A stretch of 64,000 nt of DNA from Coprinellus micaceus (GCA_951394405.1 OX596341.1:620001-684000), one strand, 5' to 3'; numbered from the stretch's first letter, positions 11,066 through 22,327 are shown. The notes: generated by a model not told the origin, from the letters alone. Translations and numbers: made by a program.

Positions 11066-13056
11066 ATGTCTACCTCGGAGTCCCCGCCGTCGCAGTCGAC
11101 GACGACGCGGAACCCTTCCACCCCGACTAGTGAATACTTTCCTCCTTCGTCTTCATCTTCGTTTTCTGGCAGCGACGCCTCTTCACTTTTTTCGACCAGT
11201 TCTGACCCAACCTCCTCTGCAGCATCTACCACCCCCATTCCGCCCGTCACGTCGACAACGACGACTACTACCTCCACGGAACCGACGACCTCGACAACAA
11301 GCACCACAAGTACCACAACCACTCCGGGCGATGATACTTCGACGACCTCGACCACCAGCACGACGAGTACTACCGAGAGTACCACAAGTACCACCTCGAC
11401 AACCTCAACTACGAGCGGGACCCCCACGCAGACAACGTTGACGGAGAGTTCGACGATGGTCACCAGTTCGGCGAGTTTGTGAGTGCTTCTCCATTTCCAT
11501 TTGTTACCCTGGTTCTGGTCCCTCTCGCCTTCATTACTGGGGGTCTTCTTGAGCTAGAACGCGAGCCAACTGTATATGCCGTGCGGCTTATGGTCCTCGG
11601 ATGAGATGTGCATGAATGGCACGCTTTCTCCTGCCCCTTCCCGCTCGGTTTACGCCTAGCTTCATTCATATGGGACTGCTTCTTTTTGACATGACCGTTG
11701 ATTGACATCGATATCATATTATCGTCGATCGGCACGACACTTCTACCCTGTTCTTCTCGTTCCTTCCGCTTCGCATTCGCTATATGAACGCACCTAGCTG
11801 ACTTCGTTCATTTCCAATAGGATTACATCAGACGGCCACCAATACACAACCTTTGTTCAAGTAACGACCGTTATCGCGCCTGGAACCGTTGTATCGTCGA
11901 CCGCAGCTCCCACTGGGGCACAAAAGAGCACAGATACAGGTGCTATCGTCGGTGGAGTTGTCGGAGGTACGCCCCGCCTATAATTATTCCGCAAAACTCC
12001 ACCCTTCTTACACATGTTGCCATAGGTGTTGGAGGCTTAGTGCTCCTCGCACTCCTATTCTGGTACCTCATCCGCCGCCGCCGCAAAGCTGACCTCGATG
12101 AACACTTCGACGGCAACTTCGACCCGGACCACGTCACCGCAGCATCTTCCGGTGTCAACCAGTACGCTCCACCGGCCGCCCAGACTCACCACCGCAAAAC
12201 TTCATCACTCGAAGCTGGAAGGCAGAGGGTCGACCTGAATGACACCGCGCCGAACATGGCCATGGCTGGCTTGGGTACTGGGGGCGCGAGCTACCCCCCA
12301 GCCCCATACGCGGCCAGCACTACGACCGGAAGGACCTCGATCTACGGAGCGGGAAGCAGCAGTGCCGGCTACCCGGCTTCCACAGCCTCCCCTCCTCCTA
12401 CCGCTGCGCAGCACCACCCCCAGATGTCGATGTCGAGCCATGGTCACAATTATGGCGTGCAGTATAACGCTTACCCCGGTTACGCCGATAACGCTGGATA
12501 TAACGGCCCGTACGATCAGGGTGCTGCTGCGGGTATGAGCAATGCCCCGCTCGGAGCTGCTGCGTACTACGGCCGGAACGAGAAGCAGGTGTTGAGTCCC
12601 CCGGGCCAGGAGTCGTCGTCCCATCGCCCCCAGCAGGGGCAGTTCCACCCCACGAACTTTGGAGTACAGTATCAGCAAGGCGGACCAAGCTCGCCCACTC
12701 ACACCACCAATACCAGCGTTTCTGGCAGCGGTTACGGCGCCTACGCACCCGGGCACCCTAGGACGATGAGCCCCGAGACGGCGCCTAGCGAGGTCAGCTC
12801 GTCTGCTGCCGGCCTGGCGTACGCCCAGAGCCATACAGGGAGTGGGAGTGGATCGGGAAGCCAGGCGCCGATGTTGAGTGCGAAGGAGCGTGAGGCGAGG
12901 GGAGGGAAGGGCCCGCATGTGATGAACCCAGACGACGCGGGGCCTAGTGGACCCGTTGTGCAGCATCGTGATGGTGGGAGGCTTGCGGAAGAGGAGGAGA
13001 GTCGGGGACCGAGCGAGATACCCCCCGCGTATGATAGCATTGTGAAAGGCGCGTAG
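11066..13056 (+). CDS. Mucin-like single-pass membrane protein with Ser/Thr stalk
   Basis: Three exons (11066-11478, 11821-11966, 12026-13056) give 529 residues. Residues 1-137 are almost entirely Ser, Thr and Pro with TTSTTST repeats, the composition of a heavily O-mannosylated cell-wall stalk. A transmembrane segment at about 180-205 (IVGGVVGGVGGLVLLALLFWYLI) is followed by the stop-transfer signal RRRRK. The 320-residue C-terminal tail is cytoplasmic by this topology, rich in Gly, Ser, Pro and Tyr, and ends PPAYDSIVKGA. No N-terminal signal peptide is evident, so the helix may act as a reverse signal-anchor. The layout resembles fungal wall-stress sensors (Mid2/Wsc type), but no WSC or other extracellular domain is present, so a sensor role is only inference. 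ATG 11066 was chosen because the frame upstream starts only at TTG. The first intron is unusually long at 342 bp. Confidence 0.85.
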
Positions 13057-13883
13057 GGGGGCGCGAGGGCTTGGTGGTTGTGATTGGCTTTTCTCCCCGT
13101 TTGTTCTTTTTTATCGTTTGAATCTCGACATATAGACTTTTCACGTTCTTTACTGACTCGGATTTGCTGACCTTTTGGCTCCTTCTACTTTATGCTTGCT
13201 TAGCCTTTCTTTGCTAAGCTCGCCTCTCTCCGTTTCGCTTGCTTGCGTGCAAGCGGTGGACCGGAACGGCTCGTTTGTTTTCCGTTTTCCGTCCATCCGC
13301 ACCGTCTTTCCTTCAATCTGCTTCCCCCCACGGACATTCGCTCATCATCTCTCTCGTTCCTCCACCCTGCTCGTCAAAACCCTGCCTGTCTTTTCTTGCC
13401 TTGACCATCACCCTCACCATTCGTAGCTTACGTCCGTTAACATTGGCATACGTCTCGTCTCACTGGCCTCGTTTAATAGATGTATAATATCACATTTATA
13501 TATCAATACTCACTGCTGGACATTCACGTTCTTCCGTGTTCGCGTCCTGTGGAGACCCCGCCGTTGATCAGCTACGTCCTGCTAGTGGTCTCCGACTATC
13601 GTACTGACAACGTTTCCTTCCTTAGGGACCCCAGGATCTGGTTATATGAGCTGTTATTCAACCCCCTTTCTCCAGGTTTATTGGGACCAGTATTCGTCAC
13701 TCGGAAGGCTCCCTACACATACAACCTATCTAACTCGAAGGCTACAACTGTGCGTCGCCCCTCCCGGCCCAAGGATGAGCCCGTTCACGATCGCCTTGCG
13801 CCAGACTATGTATGGCGACCTTGGTTACAACTCGCTGATAGTCATTGCACTTCCCGAAACAGCGTTATGGTGGACACAAAGAA
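13057..13883. other. Intergenic between convergent genes
   Basis: Pyrimidine-rich sequence follows the mucin-like gene. Open frames at 13175-13487 are low-complexity and unsupported. The region probably holds both 3' UTRs. Confidence 0.5.
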
Positions 13884-14725
13884 TCACTCGTGGATGGTCG
13901 TGTATGGTTTAATAGCATCGTGAAGCCTTGCCCATCTTCCCTCGTTCCACCCTGCCAACCTCTGCCAGTGCTCCTGGCCGGCCTCACCCAACGTACGCTT
14001 TGCCCAGGTCAACACCGCACCAACGCAGATGTCAGCATATGTCGCCGTCTCTCCACCCAGATACAGTCCGTCTGCTGTCCCGTTCGACACCAACCGCGTT
14101 TTCTGAAGCAGCTTATCGACAACGTCAAACTGTGCCTCTGCCTTCTCCCAAATCCCTTTCTCGATCTCCGGGTTGGCGAAGAAGTCTTCGACAGGCATAT
14201 TGATGATCCTCGTCTCGACGATTTGGCAGTAGCCGGCTTTGCTCGTTTCGTCTATCCATAGCGCGTTACGTGTAGCGAGGGAAGCGATGGCAGCGCCGGA
14301 GATGTGGGCGCGGATGACATCGTCGAAGGCGACCGCGAGCGCCTCCGCCCCCGCGGGAACAATGCGCGGGGTGTCTGGGTATGTCCTGTCGAGGTAGAGG
14401 ATGATGCGGGTGGAGTCGCAGATGGCTTGTCCTGTCGTGGAGTCGTGGATGATGGGGATCTTATGCCTGGGTGGATCATCCCCATCGACGTCGTTGGCTG
14501 GGAGACCCAGCTCTGCACATCGGGCGGCGAATTCGAAGCGCTTGACGAAGACTGTCTTGTGGGGAATGCCCTTGTAGTTCAAAGCAATCCTAGAAATGGG
14601 CGATCAGGTGAACGAGCTCTACCTTCTCGAAGCTTGCGAACTATGGCCTACCGAACCTTCGCGACAAAGGGCGAAATGGTCTTGCCAGGTATCTCCGTGA
14701 ATTCGCAATCGTACAGGGTAATCAT
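13884..14725 (-). CDS. Glutathione S-transferase, etherase-like (tandem copy 1)
   Basis: Two exons (14725-14652 and 14589-13884) encode 259 residues, a normal length for the fungal GTE/LigE-related group. The thioredoxin-like N-terminal domain starts MITLYD and carries TISPFVAKVRIALNYKG, where the serine is the likely glutathione-activating residue of the family. The string IPIIHDSTTG supplies the cis-proline, and DSTRIILYLD supplies the Asp-Ser pair that binds the glutamyl part of glutathione. An all-helical C-terminal domain ends in KPYTTIHE. The intron sits inside the codon for Arg in KVR, as in both neighbours. Relatives conjugate glutathione or cleave aryl ethers. The specific substrate is unknown. 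A TATA element lies 43 bp upstream. Confidence 0.9.
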
Positions 14726-15185
14726 GATAAGGGATTGGAGAGGCCGCCTGAATAACCCTGCCAGTTACTTATATTCTGCCGTCCAAAACTCGGCATTTAG
14801 ACTCCCAAACCCTGGCTCGTTTTCGCCCTTTCGGCAGTGCCTTCTCGCCGAATCCGCGCCCTAAGAAGCGACAGGAAGCAACGACCCTGCTTCATGGAAG
14901 CTGCCACGGGTGTGCTGAGGGCAAGCTGAGGGCATCACGGGGGGCGCTCAAACGTAATTCCCAAATGATATTCAAATTTGGTTCGAGTTGGTTCTTTACC
15001 CCAGGTCAGCGGATGTAAACGTTCACAATCTGATCTGATCATAAATAAGCGCCCAAAGCGTTGAACACAACACTTGGGTGAGTCAGCCTCAAGGCTTGAA
15101 TCGATGCTAATCATACACTAGTGGGTAAGTGCACATCTACAAGGTCAATCTGGCTACAAATTTTGTCGATACATCGAAGGCGCCA
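14726..15185. other. Intergenic between GST copies 1 and 2
   Basis: Promoter of copy 1 and 3' flank of copy 2. It carries an exact AAATAAGCGCCC at 15043-15054. No exon is seen. Confidence 0.5.
14768..14776 (-). promoter_or_regulatory. TATA box of GST copy 1
   Basis: GAATATAAG on the minus strand, 43 bp upstream of ATG 14725. Confidence 0.5.
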
Positions 15186-16005
15186 CTACTGCTCTGGGAC
15201 CACGGAGTATGGGAGCAGTGTTTCGTAGAGCCTTGCCCATCTCCCACCATCCCACGCCATAAGGCGCTTCCAATGACTCTCGTCATTCCACCAGCAGACC
15301 CTAATGTAGAACAGGGTACTTCCAGCTGAGACTTCGGCGAAGGTGAGGTCTTTGCCCTGCCCCTCTGCTCCCTGACCCGAAATGAGCTCAGCCTTCTTGA
15401 AGATACCATTGACAACGCTGAACTCCTCTTCAGCGCTCTTCAGGTGCGTTTCCTCCAACTCTGGTTTGGCGAGGTACTCCTCGACCGTCATTCCGACCAT
15501 CTTCTCCACAAATACCCTGAAGCCTGCGGTCTTCTCTGCGTCCAGCGAGTGCGTAAAGCGCGTGCCAATGGAAGGGTAGATGGGAAGGAGCATGTTCTTG
15601 AGAACTGCGTTGTCGAACGCTACCGCTGCGGCTTCGGTGCCAGGGATAAGGATGGAAGGCGTCTGAGGGTACGCCTTGTCGAGATAGGCGAGGATACGGG
15701 TCGAATCAGAGACAAATTGGCCTGTGGAGTCGTCGTGGATGATGGGAAGTTTATGCCTAGGCGGATCGTCGAAATCGAGGTCGTTGATTGGGAGTCCGAG
15801 CTCTTCGGCTACCTGCTTCAACTCGGAGGACTTGACGACGACGGAGCGGTGGGGGAGCTTCTTGTAGTTCAGTGCGATTCTATGGGAACCTTGAACACGG
15901 TATATCCCAAGACTGAGGACGTGTAACATACCTGACTTTCAAAACGTAGGGAGACATTGTTTTGATCCCAGGAACGGGACACCCGAAGTCGTAGATGGTG
16001 ATCAT
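15186..16005 (-). CDS. Glutathione S-transferase, etherase-like (tandem copy 2)
   Basis: Two exons (16005-15932 and 15879-15186) encode 255 residues. MITIYDF opens the thioredoxin-like domain; TMSPYVLKVRIALNYKK follows, with serine at the position used for glutathione. LPIIHDDSTG and DSTRILAYLDKAYP complete the glutathione site. The C-terminal helical domain is more diverged from copies 1 and 3 and ends YSVVPEQ in place of the (T/S)EIHE or TTIHE ending. The intron lies at the same position and phase as in copies 1 and 3. The gene is intact. Divergence in the C-terminal half, which forms the acceptor-substrate pocket, suggests a different substrate range. Confidence 0.9.
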
Positions 16006-17112
16006 GTTGGCGTGGTCCTACAGCCCTTGTGATTTGCGGTTTGGATTTTGAAATTCGGTGAGTAAGGTATCGCTCTACTTTATATGGGTTCAAATGCGAC
16101 GTATACGGAATCTCAAGCCGTTCCGAAGTTCGTCGAGAAGCTCGCTCTTTGGCTTACTCACCAGTTTCCCTGCATCAGTCAGCAACGACCCGAGTTAAAT
16201 CAAATTCAGAAGCTTTAAGGGCCAATAGGACGATTGTTGTCACCGGAATCGAGCTTCTCATGTCTTCCAGAGATGATGGATGACCAAGACACGGTGCGAA
16301 AGCCAGGGATAGAGGTGTCGATATAAAATATCGTGGAACACCCCAAACTCACTCGCGTATTACGGAAAGATAAAATGGCTCAATTATGTACACCTGAGGG
16401 AACCCCTCCGTGTTTGCGTGAACCCACCCCTCCCAACCGCGAATGGAAGGGTGGCTAAAACAAATAAGCGCCCATGGCGCTGCTGATCAATCTCCTGTGT
16501 GCGTCTCCAGACATGGTGCACCAGTATAGTGTGGTTTACAGCACTTAGTGAGTGTCTCTGGTGACCAAATGACTTTTAGGTCATCGGTCGAGGCCTTTGC
16601 ACAACCCTTCCCTCCTTCTATCGTCTGGGAAGAACACGTTTTCAAGACCCATCGGGCGCTTCTCCTCCACGGCTCCACCCCAAGGGCCACGGAGTTTTCT
16701 TGGTCTTCCAAAAATAGCCTCCCGTATATCTGGTTCCCTGTTTCTCAATACCGGCAAAGCTCAAGCTTCCAAGGGTCAGGTTTCCTGTAGGCTTGATGCA
16801 TCCCTCTTCGCTCAGCACTCAGTGCAACGGAATGTAATAGTTCCACCTCCAATCAATTCAAGGTAGATGGGGAAATTTTTGGGGCGCTCCAATCCCCTCG
16901 TGGCCATGGGTCACCCTTGCAGTCTCTCCCGAATATACTGGGTACTATTCCGGGGGTGGTCGTGAGCGACTCTCGCGGATGAAACAGCACTTGAACGCTC
17001 CGGCGCTTGGCACGCTAAGTTGAAGGCGGGGTTGGTCCACATCCTGTGATCGTTGAAGAATTCTCGATATTTTGGAGTACGAAGTGGAGGTATGACTCGC
17101 TAATTGTATCCC
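16006..17112. other. 1.1-kb intergenic region between GST copies 2 and 3
   Basis: No gene is supported. An exact AAATAAGCGCCC copy lies at 16462-16473. Short open frames at 16487-16866 lack domain signal. Confidence 0.5.
16078..16084 (-). promoter_or_regulatory. TATA box of GST copy 2
   Basis: TATAAAG on the minus strand, 73 bp upstream of ATG 16005. Confidence 0.5.
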
Positions 17113-17952
17113 TTATTCGTGTATCTCGCTGTACGGCTTCATCGCGTCCAGGTATTGATCCCACCTCCCACCGTTCCAGCCCTCAACCTTCTTCCACTGC
17201 TCATCGGTCTCTCCTAATCCGCGCTTCATCCAGATGAGGAATCCCGCAAGGGAGAAGTCTGCCAACCCAGGCTTGCTACCCCCAAGAAAGGCTCCTTTAA
17301 TGCCCTCTGACTCCGCCCCGAACTTGAGCTCTGCCATTCGGAAATAGCCATCTAACAGTGTAAGCCCATCCTCTGCCTTCTTCCACAGCCCCTGAACAAC
17401 CTCTTTATTTGTAACCAGCTCGGTATGGTCGATTCCAGCATTCTTCTTGACCATGTCGCGGTACTTGATCTCGTCCTCCGGACTCATGAAGGAGCCGACG
17501 CGCGGGGTGATGGTCGCGTAGATGTGCAGGACAACATTTTTCAGAGCTAAGTGTTCGTAGATAACCGCCAAAGTTTTGGTTTCGGGGTGTATGATCCTTG
17601 GGGTGTTCGGGTATGCCTCGTCCAGGTACTCGATGATACGGGTGGAGTCCGAGACGGCTTTACCGGTGGATGAGTCGTGCAATATGGGCACAGTGTATCT
17701 TCCAACGGTTCCGTCGTCTGCTATCTCGGTTGGGTTGGCGGGTAAGCCTCGCGGTTTGGCGCCGTCCTCCACGCCGAAGGGACCAAACCAGACGGTCTTG
17801 TGGGGAAGACCTTTGTAATTCAGGGCTAATCTACGAGGTCGGGTGAGTCACATTCGGTGCAGGCCAGAGTGCGCCCCTCACCTAACCTTCATGACCCAGG
17901 GAGAGATAGTCTTCCCAGGCATGGTGGTTTGGTAGTCGTACAAAGTAATCAT
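17113..17952 (-). CDS. Glutathione S-transferase, etherase-like (tandem copy 3)
   Basis: Two exons (17952-17882 and 17830-17113) encode 262 residues. The N-terminal domain reads MITLYDYQT, then TISPWVMKVRLALNYKG; the glutathione site is completed by VPILHDSSTG and SDSTRIIEYLDEAYP. The helical C-terminal domain ends KPYSEIHE. A short insertion relative to copies 1 and 2 follows the first helix (EDGAKPRGLPANPTE). The intron is in the same codon as in the other two copies. The gene appears functional. A TATA box lies 41-47 bp upstream of the transcribed ATG region (18005-18011). With its neighbours it makes a head-to-tail triplet like the P450 array nearby. Confidence 0.9.
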
Positions 17953-18431
17953 TGAGGGCGGAGAGTGGATTTCGTGGTGTCCTTGAGGAGCGTCTCAAGC
18001 CCCATTTTATATCGCACTCTGGGAACTGAAATCGAGAGCTGAATTGGCAGTGTCAGCCAATCGTCGGGCGGCTCTTCTTACCTTGGTTCGGCATAATGTC
18101 CACGCTTCTGCGGCGAGGGAAGGACGTTGCAACTTCTGAGCACCAACGAGATACCCGATTGACGGTGGATACCACAATCTGGAGTTTTGAACTCATCTTT
18201 CGTGACGATATTTATTGATCGTCTCACGAAGGCCTCAATTTGGCGCTGGCACCATGCGATCTGGAGTCCAACCGCAGCCCGTGCCTTGTGGATCCTCGAT
18301 GTGAAGGCGGGTAGAGGCCGCGAAGTGAGTTGGAAGCTGGGGGCTTGCAGGAGGTTGCGGATCACCGGAATTTGTGAAGAACTTACATATCAAAATGTTT
18401 TCCTGGGCAAGATACTTAGATAGGCATTATG
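17953..18431. other. Intergenic, nothing recognised beyond the GST promoter
   Basis: 479 bp with short overlapping open frames on both strands and no domain signal. Confidence 0.4.
18005..18011 (-). promoter_or_regulatory. TATA box of GST copy 3
   Basis: TATAAAA on the minus strand, 53 bp upstream of ATG 17952. Confidence 0.6.
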
Positions 18432-18731
18432 CTAGGCAGCGAGTGCCGATGCTGGGTGGTAACCTTGAGGCTTGGCTAGGCTTGGTCCTGACTCCGAGTC
18501 TCCGACAGTCGACTTCTTGCGAGCGGGGTCTTCGCTGAACAGGGCGTTAATGCGCTTGTCGAAGACTTCCCACTTTTCATCGTCGTCCGAGGGAACCGGA
18601 TATTTATCGAATACAGTCTGAATCAGGCTGTCTTCTTTTGACAAAGGGATCCCTTGGGGCAGTGTCATCTTCTTCATGCTCGAGACATAATTGGAGAAGA
18701 TTCCGCGGTGGTTGGGGCCAGGGGCCGCCAT
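18432..18731 (-). CDS. Small hypothetical protein, 99 residues
   Basis: An uninterrupted frame starts at ATG 18731 in a good context (CCATGGCGG) and encodes a hydrophilic 99-residue protein beginning MAAPGPNHRGIFSNYVSSM. The central part (SKEDSLIQTVFDKYPVPSDDDEKWEVFDKRIN) looks helical and charged. The C-terminal 30 residues are Ser/Ala/Pro-rich and probably disordered. No signal peptide, membrane segment or cysteine motif is present. I do not recognise the family. A real gene is favoured by the start context, the amino-acid balance and the absence of a better frame on the other strand, but transcription evidence is absent and an extra exon cannot be excluded. Confidence 0.5.
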   Translation of the reverse strand: MAAPGPNHRGIFSNYVSSMKKMTLPQGIPLSKEDSLIQTVFDKYPVPSDDDEKWEVFDKRINALFSEDPARKKSTVGDSESGPSLAKPQGYHPASALAA

Positions 18732-19060
18732 GGAGAGAAGCGTAGAACGGCGGGTCGCTCACTGTTGGAAAATGAATAATTTACTGAGCAATGTTTGCCA
18801 ATGTTGTGCGCCGCCGCCGCGCGAGCTGTCGAGGTTTCGAACCCGGCGTCTGCAAAAATATGAACCCTATTCCAACCCTATTACCCTCTCCATACCCTAT
18901 CCGATACTTTCTTCAAACAGGAGGATAGGGATAGGGGTATAGATAGGGTGATACCCTATTAATAGGGTATCGGATAGTATATGGTTGGAGCCTTACTTGC
19001 GACAAAATTGAAACAAAATTTCAAGTGGAGGTGAGATCAGAGCATGGCAAAAGGAGAAGC
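18732..19060. other. Intergenic containing the CCCTAT repeat
   Basis: Between the small gene and the tRNA. It holds the repeat at 18862-18983 and otherwise nothing recognised. Confidence 0.5.
18862..18983. repeat. CCCTAT/ATAGGG-rich region with perfect palindrome
   Basis: At least eight CCCTA or TAGGG hexamer-like words are packed in 120 bp. They switch strand in the middle, so the two halves can pair. ATACCCTATTAATAGGGTAT at 18951-18970 is a perfect 20-bp palindrome. A second inverted pair is ATACCCTATCCGATAC (near 18892) against GTATCGGATAGTAT (near 18968). The unit differs from the telomere repeat TTAGGG. It may be a short inverted-repeat element. Confidence 0.7.
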
Positions 19061-19132
19061 TGACCATCGCAGGGGTCGAACCTGCAATCTCCTGATTCGT
19101 AGTCAGACGCGATGCCATTTCGCCAGACGGCC
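19061..19132 (-). tRNA. tRNA-Arg (ACG)
   Basis: A 72-nt cloverleaf on the minus strand without intron. Acceptor arms GGCCGTC and GATGGTC pair over seven positions with two G-U wobbles, followed by discriminator A. The D arm reads TGGCGAAATGGCATCGC. The anticodon stem TCTGA/TCAGG encloses CTACGAA, so the anticodon is ACG (arginine). The T arm GCAGG-TTCGACC-CCTGC supplies the B-box. A T run lies just downstream (AAAA near 19049 on the plus strand). Confidence 0.95.
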
Positions 19133-19667
19133 GCCTGGATGAATGGTAAATGAGTGCTGTTTAGACTCGAGATTAGGCTTCCTGGCGCTAAAAGTTTGAT
19201 GGTAGTCCGAAGGCATGTCTTATTTTTAGGAGTCACCCACAAATGCGTCGTGAGAGATGGAGAGATGCTCGTATTCCGCACGGAAGCCAACAGTCCGATG
19301 AAAAAGAGGTGCTTATTGGGCGTATCTACTTGCCTGGAGCCTGAGTGAATCTACTCACGATAGGAGCTTCGAGAAGAAGACTTGGTGGATGGGGCTTGTC
19401 TATGCTGCATGGCTGTCCGGTTGATCACGACATAGAATATCGGCCATACTCATACGACAGCCCTCCGGGCAATGGGAAAGGGGGGCAAGTTTACGGTCTT
19501 TTTGAAATTGAATAGTAAGATACAGCGTCCGGGTAGGCATAGCGGAGACTATCTCCCCAGGCGAGTTTAACTTCTGGGTGAGATAGTGCCACCTATCCTT
19601 TCCCCTTAATCCACCTCGTCCAAGTGTCCCGAATCCGCCACATAATAGGGTATAATCCAGCCCAGCT
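19133..19667. other. Intergenic, nothing recognised
   Basis: 535 bp between the tRNA and the 3' end of the glycosyltransferase-like gene. No exon, repeat or RNA gene is seen. Confidence 0.5.
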
Positions 19668-22327
19668 CTACTCACCCCTCCTCAGCAGCCTATTCCCCTC
19701 GCTCTCCTCGCCCGCCGCCATCCTCAAAAGTATCACATTCCCACTCAACGTCGAGAACCCATTGCCCAAAAAGACCTCAGCTCGCTGTGCGAGCGCCATA
19801 TCCACCGCAACGTCTACGTCGTTCAGCTTGCCCATCCCCTTCCGAATGCTTTCGTCAGGGTCGACGACCTCCCAGCCCTCCTTCCGCAGGGCCGCCGCAA
19901 GTTCGAGAAGGAAGCTAGGCCACCCATTCGAGAGCAATAGAATACGAGTGAGGGGTGTATGTGAGTGACCATGGTCCGATGCGGTTTTTGCCCAGTCGTC
20001 TCGTACTTCCCGAGCGCGCTCGACGACTTGTTCAATCGTTGGAAGACAGTGCTTGAAGTAGTAGTGCTTGATGGCGTCCTCTTTTGCATCTCTCCGCTCG
20101 AGGTCCAGGAGCTCGCCTTCCATGCTACGTCGTTCGAGTTGTTCGGTAGAGTCTAAATCGAGACCATTGAAGGGAAATTGGGGTCGCGTCGCAGCCGGCT
20201 CGGCCTCCAGCTGTTCCTTGCCCTTCGACTTTTTGGACCTCGCCTTCTTCGATACCGGTTTGCCACCCTTCTTAGAGCCTCCGCCCCACCACATCCATCT
20301 CCGAGGCGGTTCAGTCGCCTTCGAGGGTGTACTCCCCTCCTCGGGAGTCTTACTATCTGTCTCAACCATCGCCACAAACTGCTGCGTGTTGGCTCCCACC
20401 ACGAACCCTCCGCCCGCCTTGCGAAAGTCGAAGTCCTTCTGGATTTTTACCTTCCCACCCGAGCCAGAGATGTCTTCAGAGGTCGCCGAAGGCCTATCGG
20501 GGGTCTGTGGAGGCTTGACGACGTTTTGTTTTGTTTGGGACGAGGCGTGGCCAGTCACACTGGCCTCCCCACTTGTCAATCTCTGCCCTGCTTTCCCGGC
20601 CCAATACCACCATCGCCTTTCCAAGACTTCGTCATCCGGGTTGCGCTGCTCTATTTCCTTCCTTCTCAAAGCCCGCCTCTCCGTTCTTCTCCTTTCCCGC
20701 TGCGCAGCTTCCTTCTCATCGTTCCAAGCTTCCTTCACGTTCAGCCTGTCCTTGACACCCTCAGCTAGGTTGAAGCCCATGTACCCAGCCTGCCAGCCTG
20801 CTAAACGAGCACAATGCCGAGAGTAATCACCTCTCCTCAAGTGGATGGCAAGGAGGCCTGGCAACGTCGTGTCATTGGCCGTCGAAGATGAAAGCCCGAG
20901 AACATCCACAGTTCGCTGCACCGCGGAGTTCACCAGAGGAGACCAAGAGAAGTGTTTCAGAACGGGAGATTCAAGGAGCGGTGGAACGACGGGGGAGACA
21001 TGCGGATGTGACATGAAGAATCTGCGGAGCCGTCGTGAGCAAGTGGGCATCGCGAATACGACGGCGACGTACCCGAAGCCGAACAGACGCTTCCCGCTCC
21101 CTCGACCAACGTCGTTTTCACGTATTTCGACGCACCGTTTCCCTTTACCGGCAGTCTTGATCTTCTCGACCCACCACTCCATCTGGTTACTGCTTGTCAG
21201 AGGAACCGGATGCGATATATCGCCGCTAACTCACATGTGCTTTCCCATCCCAGAAGTCAGGCGCGTCATCGACGGAGAGCACTACCCGGTGATCGTCGGG
21301 GAGGGAGGAAGGGCATACGTTGTCATAGTATCGTGATGATATTGAGGCGTGCACCTATAATCTTGTGAACATCTCTTGTCTGTCGGGATGAATGAGGCGT
21401 ACCGGTTGGCCTGAACTTGATGATACGCTGCCACCAGCGACAAATCCGGACATAAACGCGTTGATAGGAACCCGAGTTGGCCTTAAAGCAAAATCGTAAA
21501 GAGTATATGGGAATGGAGAATGTGACCAGACGTAGTCCTCGAACACGTAGGTCCTGTTCGAAAGATGTGCGAGCTGTGCATCGAGTAATCTGTAAAGTCC
21601 ATGAGCGCGAGAAGCTACAGGCCCTGCGCAGCGCAACGTACATTTCCTCAAGAATGTTGTTGAAGCCATGCCCCCAAAGGTGGTTTGGAAAGCGTATGTA
21701 CCCTTCACCCGCTTCCTGCTCCCAGTTATGCCGTTTTCCATCGCTCGCTTCTACCAGTTCACCACCTGAATCTACCCGAATGTCCGCCCATCGGTGCTGC
21801 GGCAACTGTCGCTCGAGATTTCGAATATCGCCATATGACCTTGGGAGACCTCCCCACCCCAATACCCCGCAAAAAAACAACAGCAGCGGCGCTGTGATGA
21901 GAAGAAGGCAACACTGGAACGCCCGCCTGCGTACAGATTTCCGCGCGCTTGTTCTAGGAACCGAGCCGCCCGTCCATCGTGAGAATAGATTGTGGAATGT
22001 CCCAAAGATATCCGAGGCGCTCCTCGAACTCGAACCCTCCAGAGACCGTCGACCCCATCGACCAGCTGAACCCGTCGAGTTCACGCGGTTACTATTGTCG
22101 TCACCGCCGCCGCGGAGGGGCTTGAGAGGCAGAAGCGGGGCGTCTGCCGACGTGGCATCGAGGTCGTCGTCTTCAAAGGATGCACGAGATGGTCCTGGCG
22201 ACATTCGTGGTGGATTGGGTGTGCTGCGGGCCCCGCCGCAGTTCGTTGTAGGGGTTGAAGCTGGCTGTATAGCCCCGCGCCCAAGCGCCTTCCACTGATG
22301 ATGATCAGATGACTCAGCCGGCATCAT
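19668..22327 (-). CDS. Type II membrane protein, O-fucosyltransferase-like
   Basis: The gene starts at ATG 22327 (the frame above it has only TTG) and ends at 19668. A disordered N-terminal stretch of about 145 residues is followed by one transmembrane helix (CCLLLITAPLLLFFCGVLGW), the layout of a Golgi type II enzyme. The luminal part has LWGHGFNNILEE joined across a 52-bp intron to ILLDAQLAHLSNRTYVFEDY, then PFPYTLYDFALRP and FMSGFVAGGS. After two more introns come DDAPDFWDGKAH, the motif LLAIHLRRGDYSRHC and, near the end, FLGNGFSTLSGNVILLRM. The Arg-Arg-Gly-Asp string and the C-terminal Ser-Thr-Leu-Ser loop fit the GDP-fucose-binding site of protein O-fucosyltransferases. The acceptor is unknown. 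A large low-complexity Lys/Glu/Pro insertion of about 130 residues sits between these motifs. Confidence 0.75.

Noticed and set aside
10942..11463. 173-codon minus-strand frame, valine/glutamate-rich
   Set aside because: It is the complement of the Thr/Ser repeat exon of the mucin-like gene. The low-complexity composition is forced by that repeat, and the plus-strand gene has a coherent structure.
2221..17952. Classical secondary-metabolite gene cluster
   Set aside because: No polyketide synthase, peptide synthetase, terpene cyclase or cluster regulator is visible in the window.
20068..20826. 252-codon plus-strand frame opposite the glycosyltransferase-like gene
   Set aside because: It mirrors the minus-strand gene that carries HLRRGD and other family motifs, and has none of its own.
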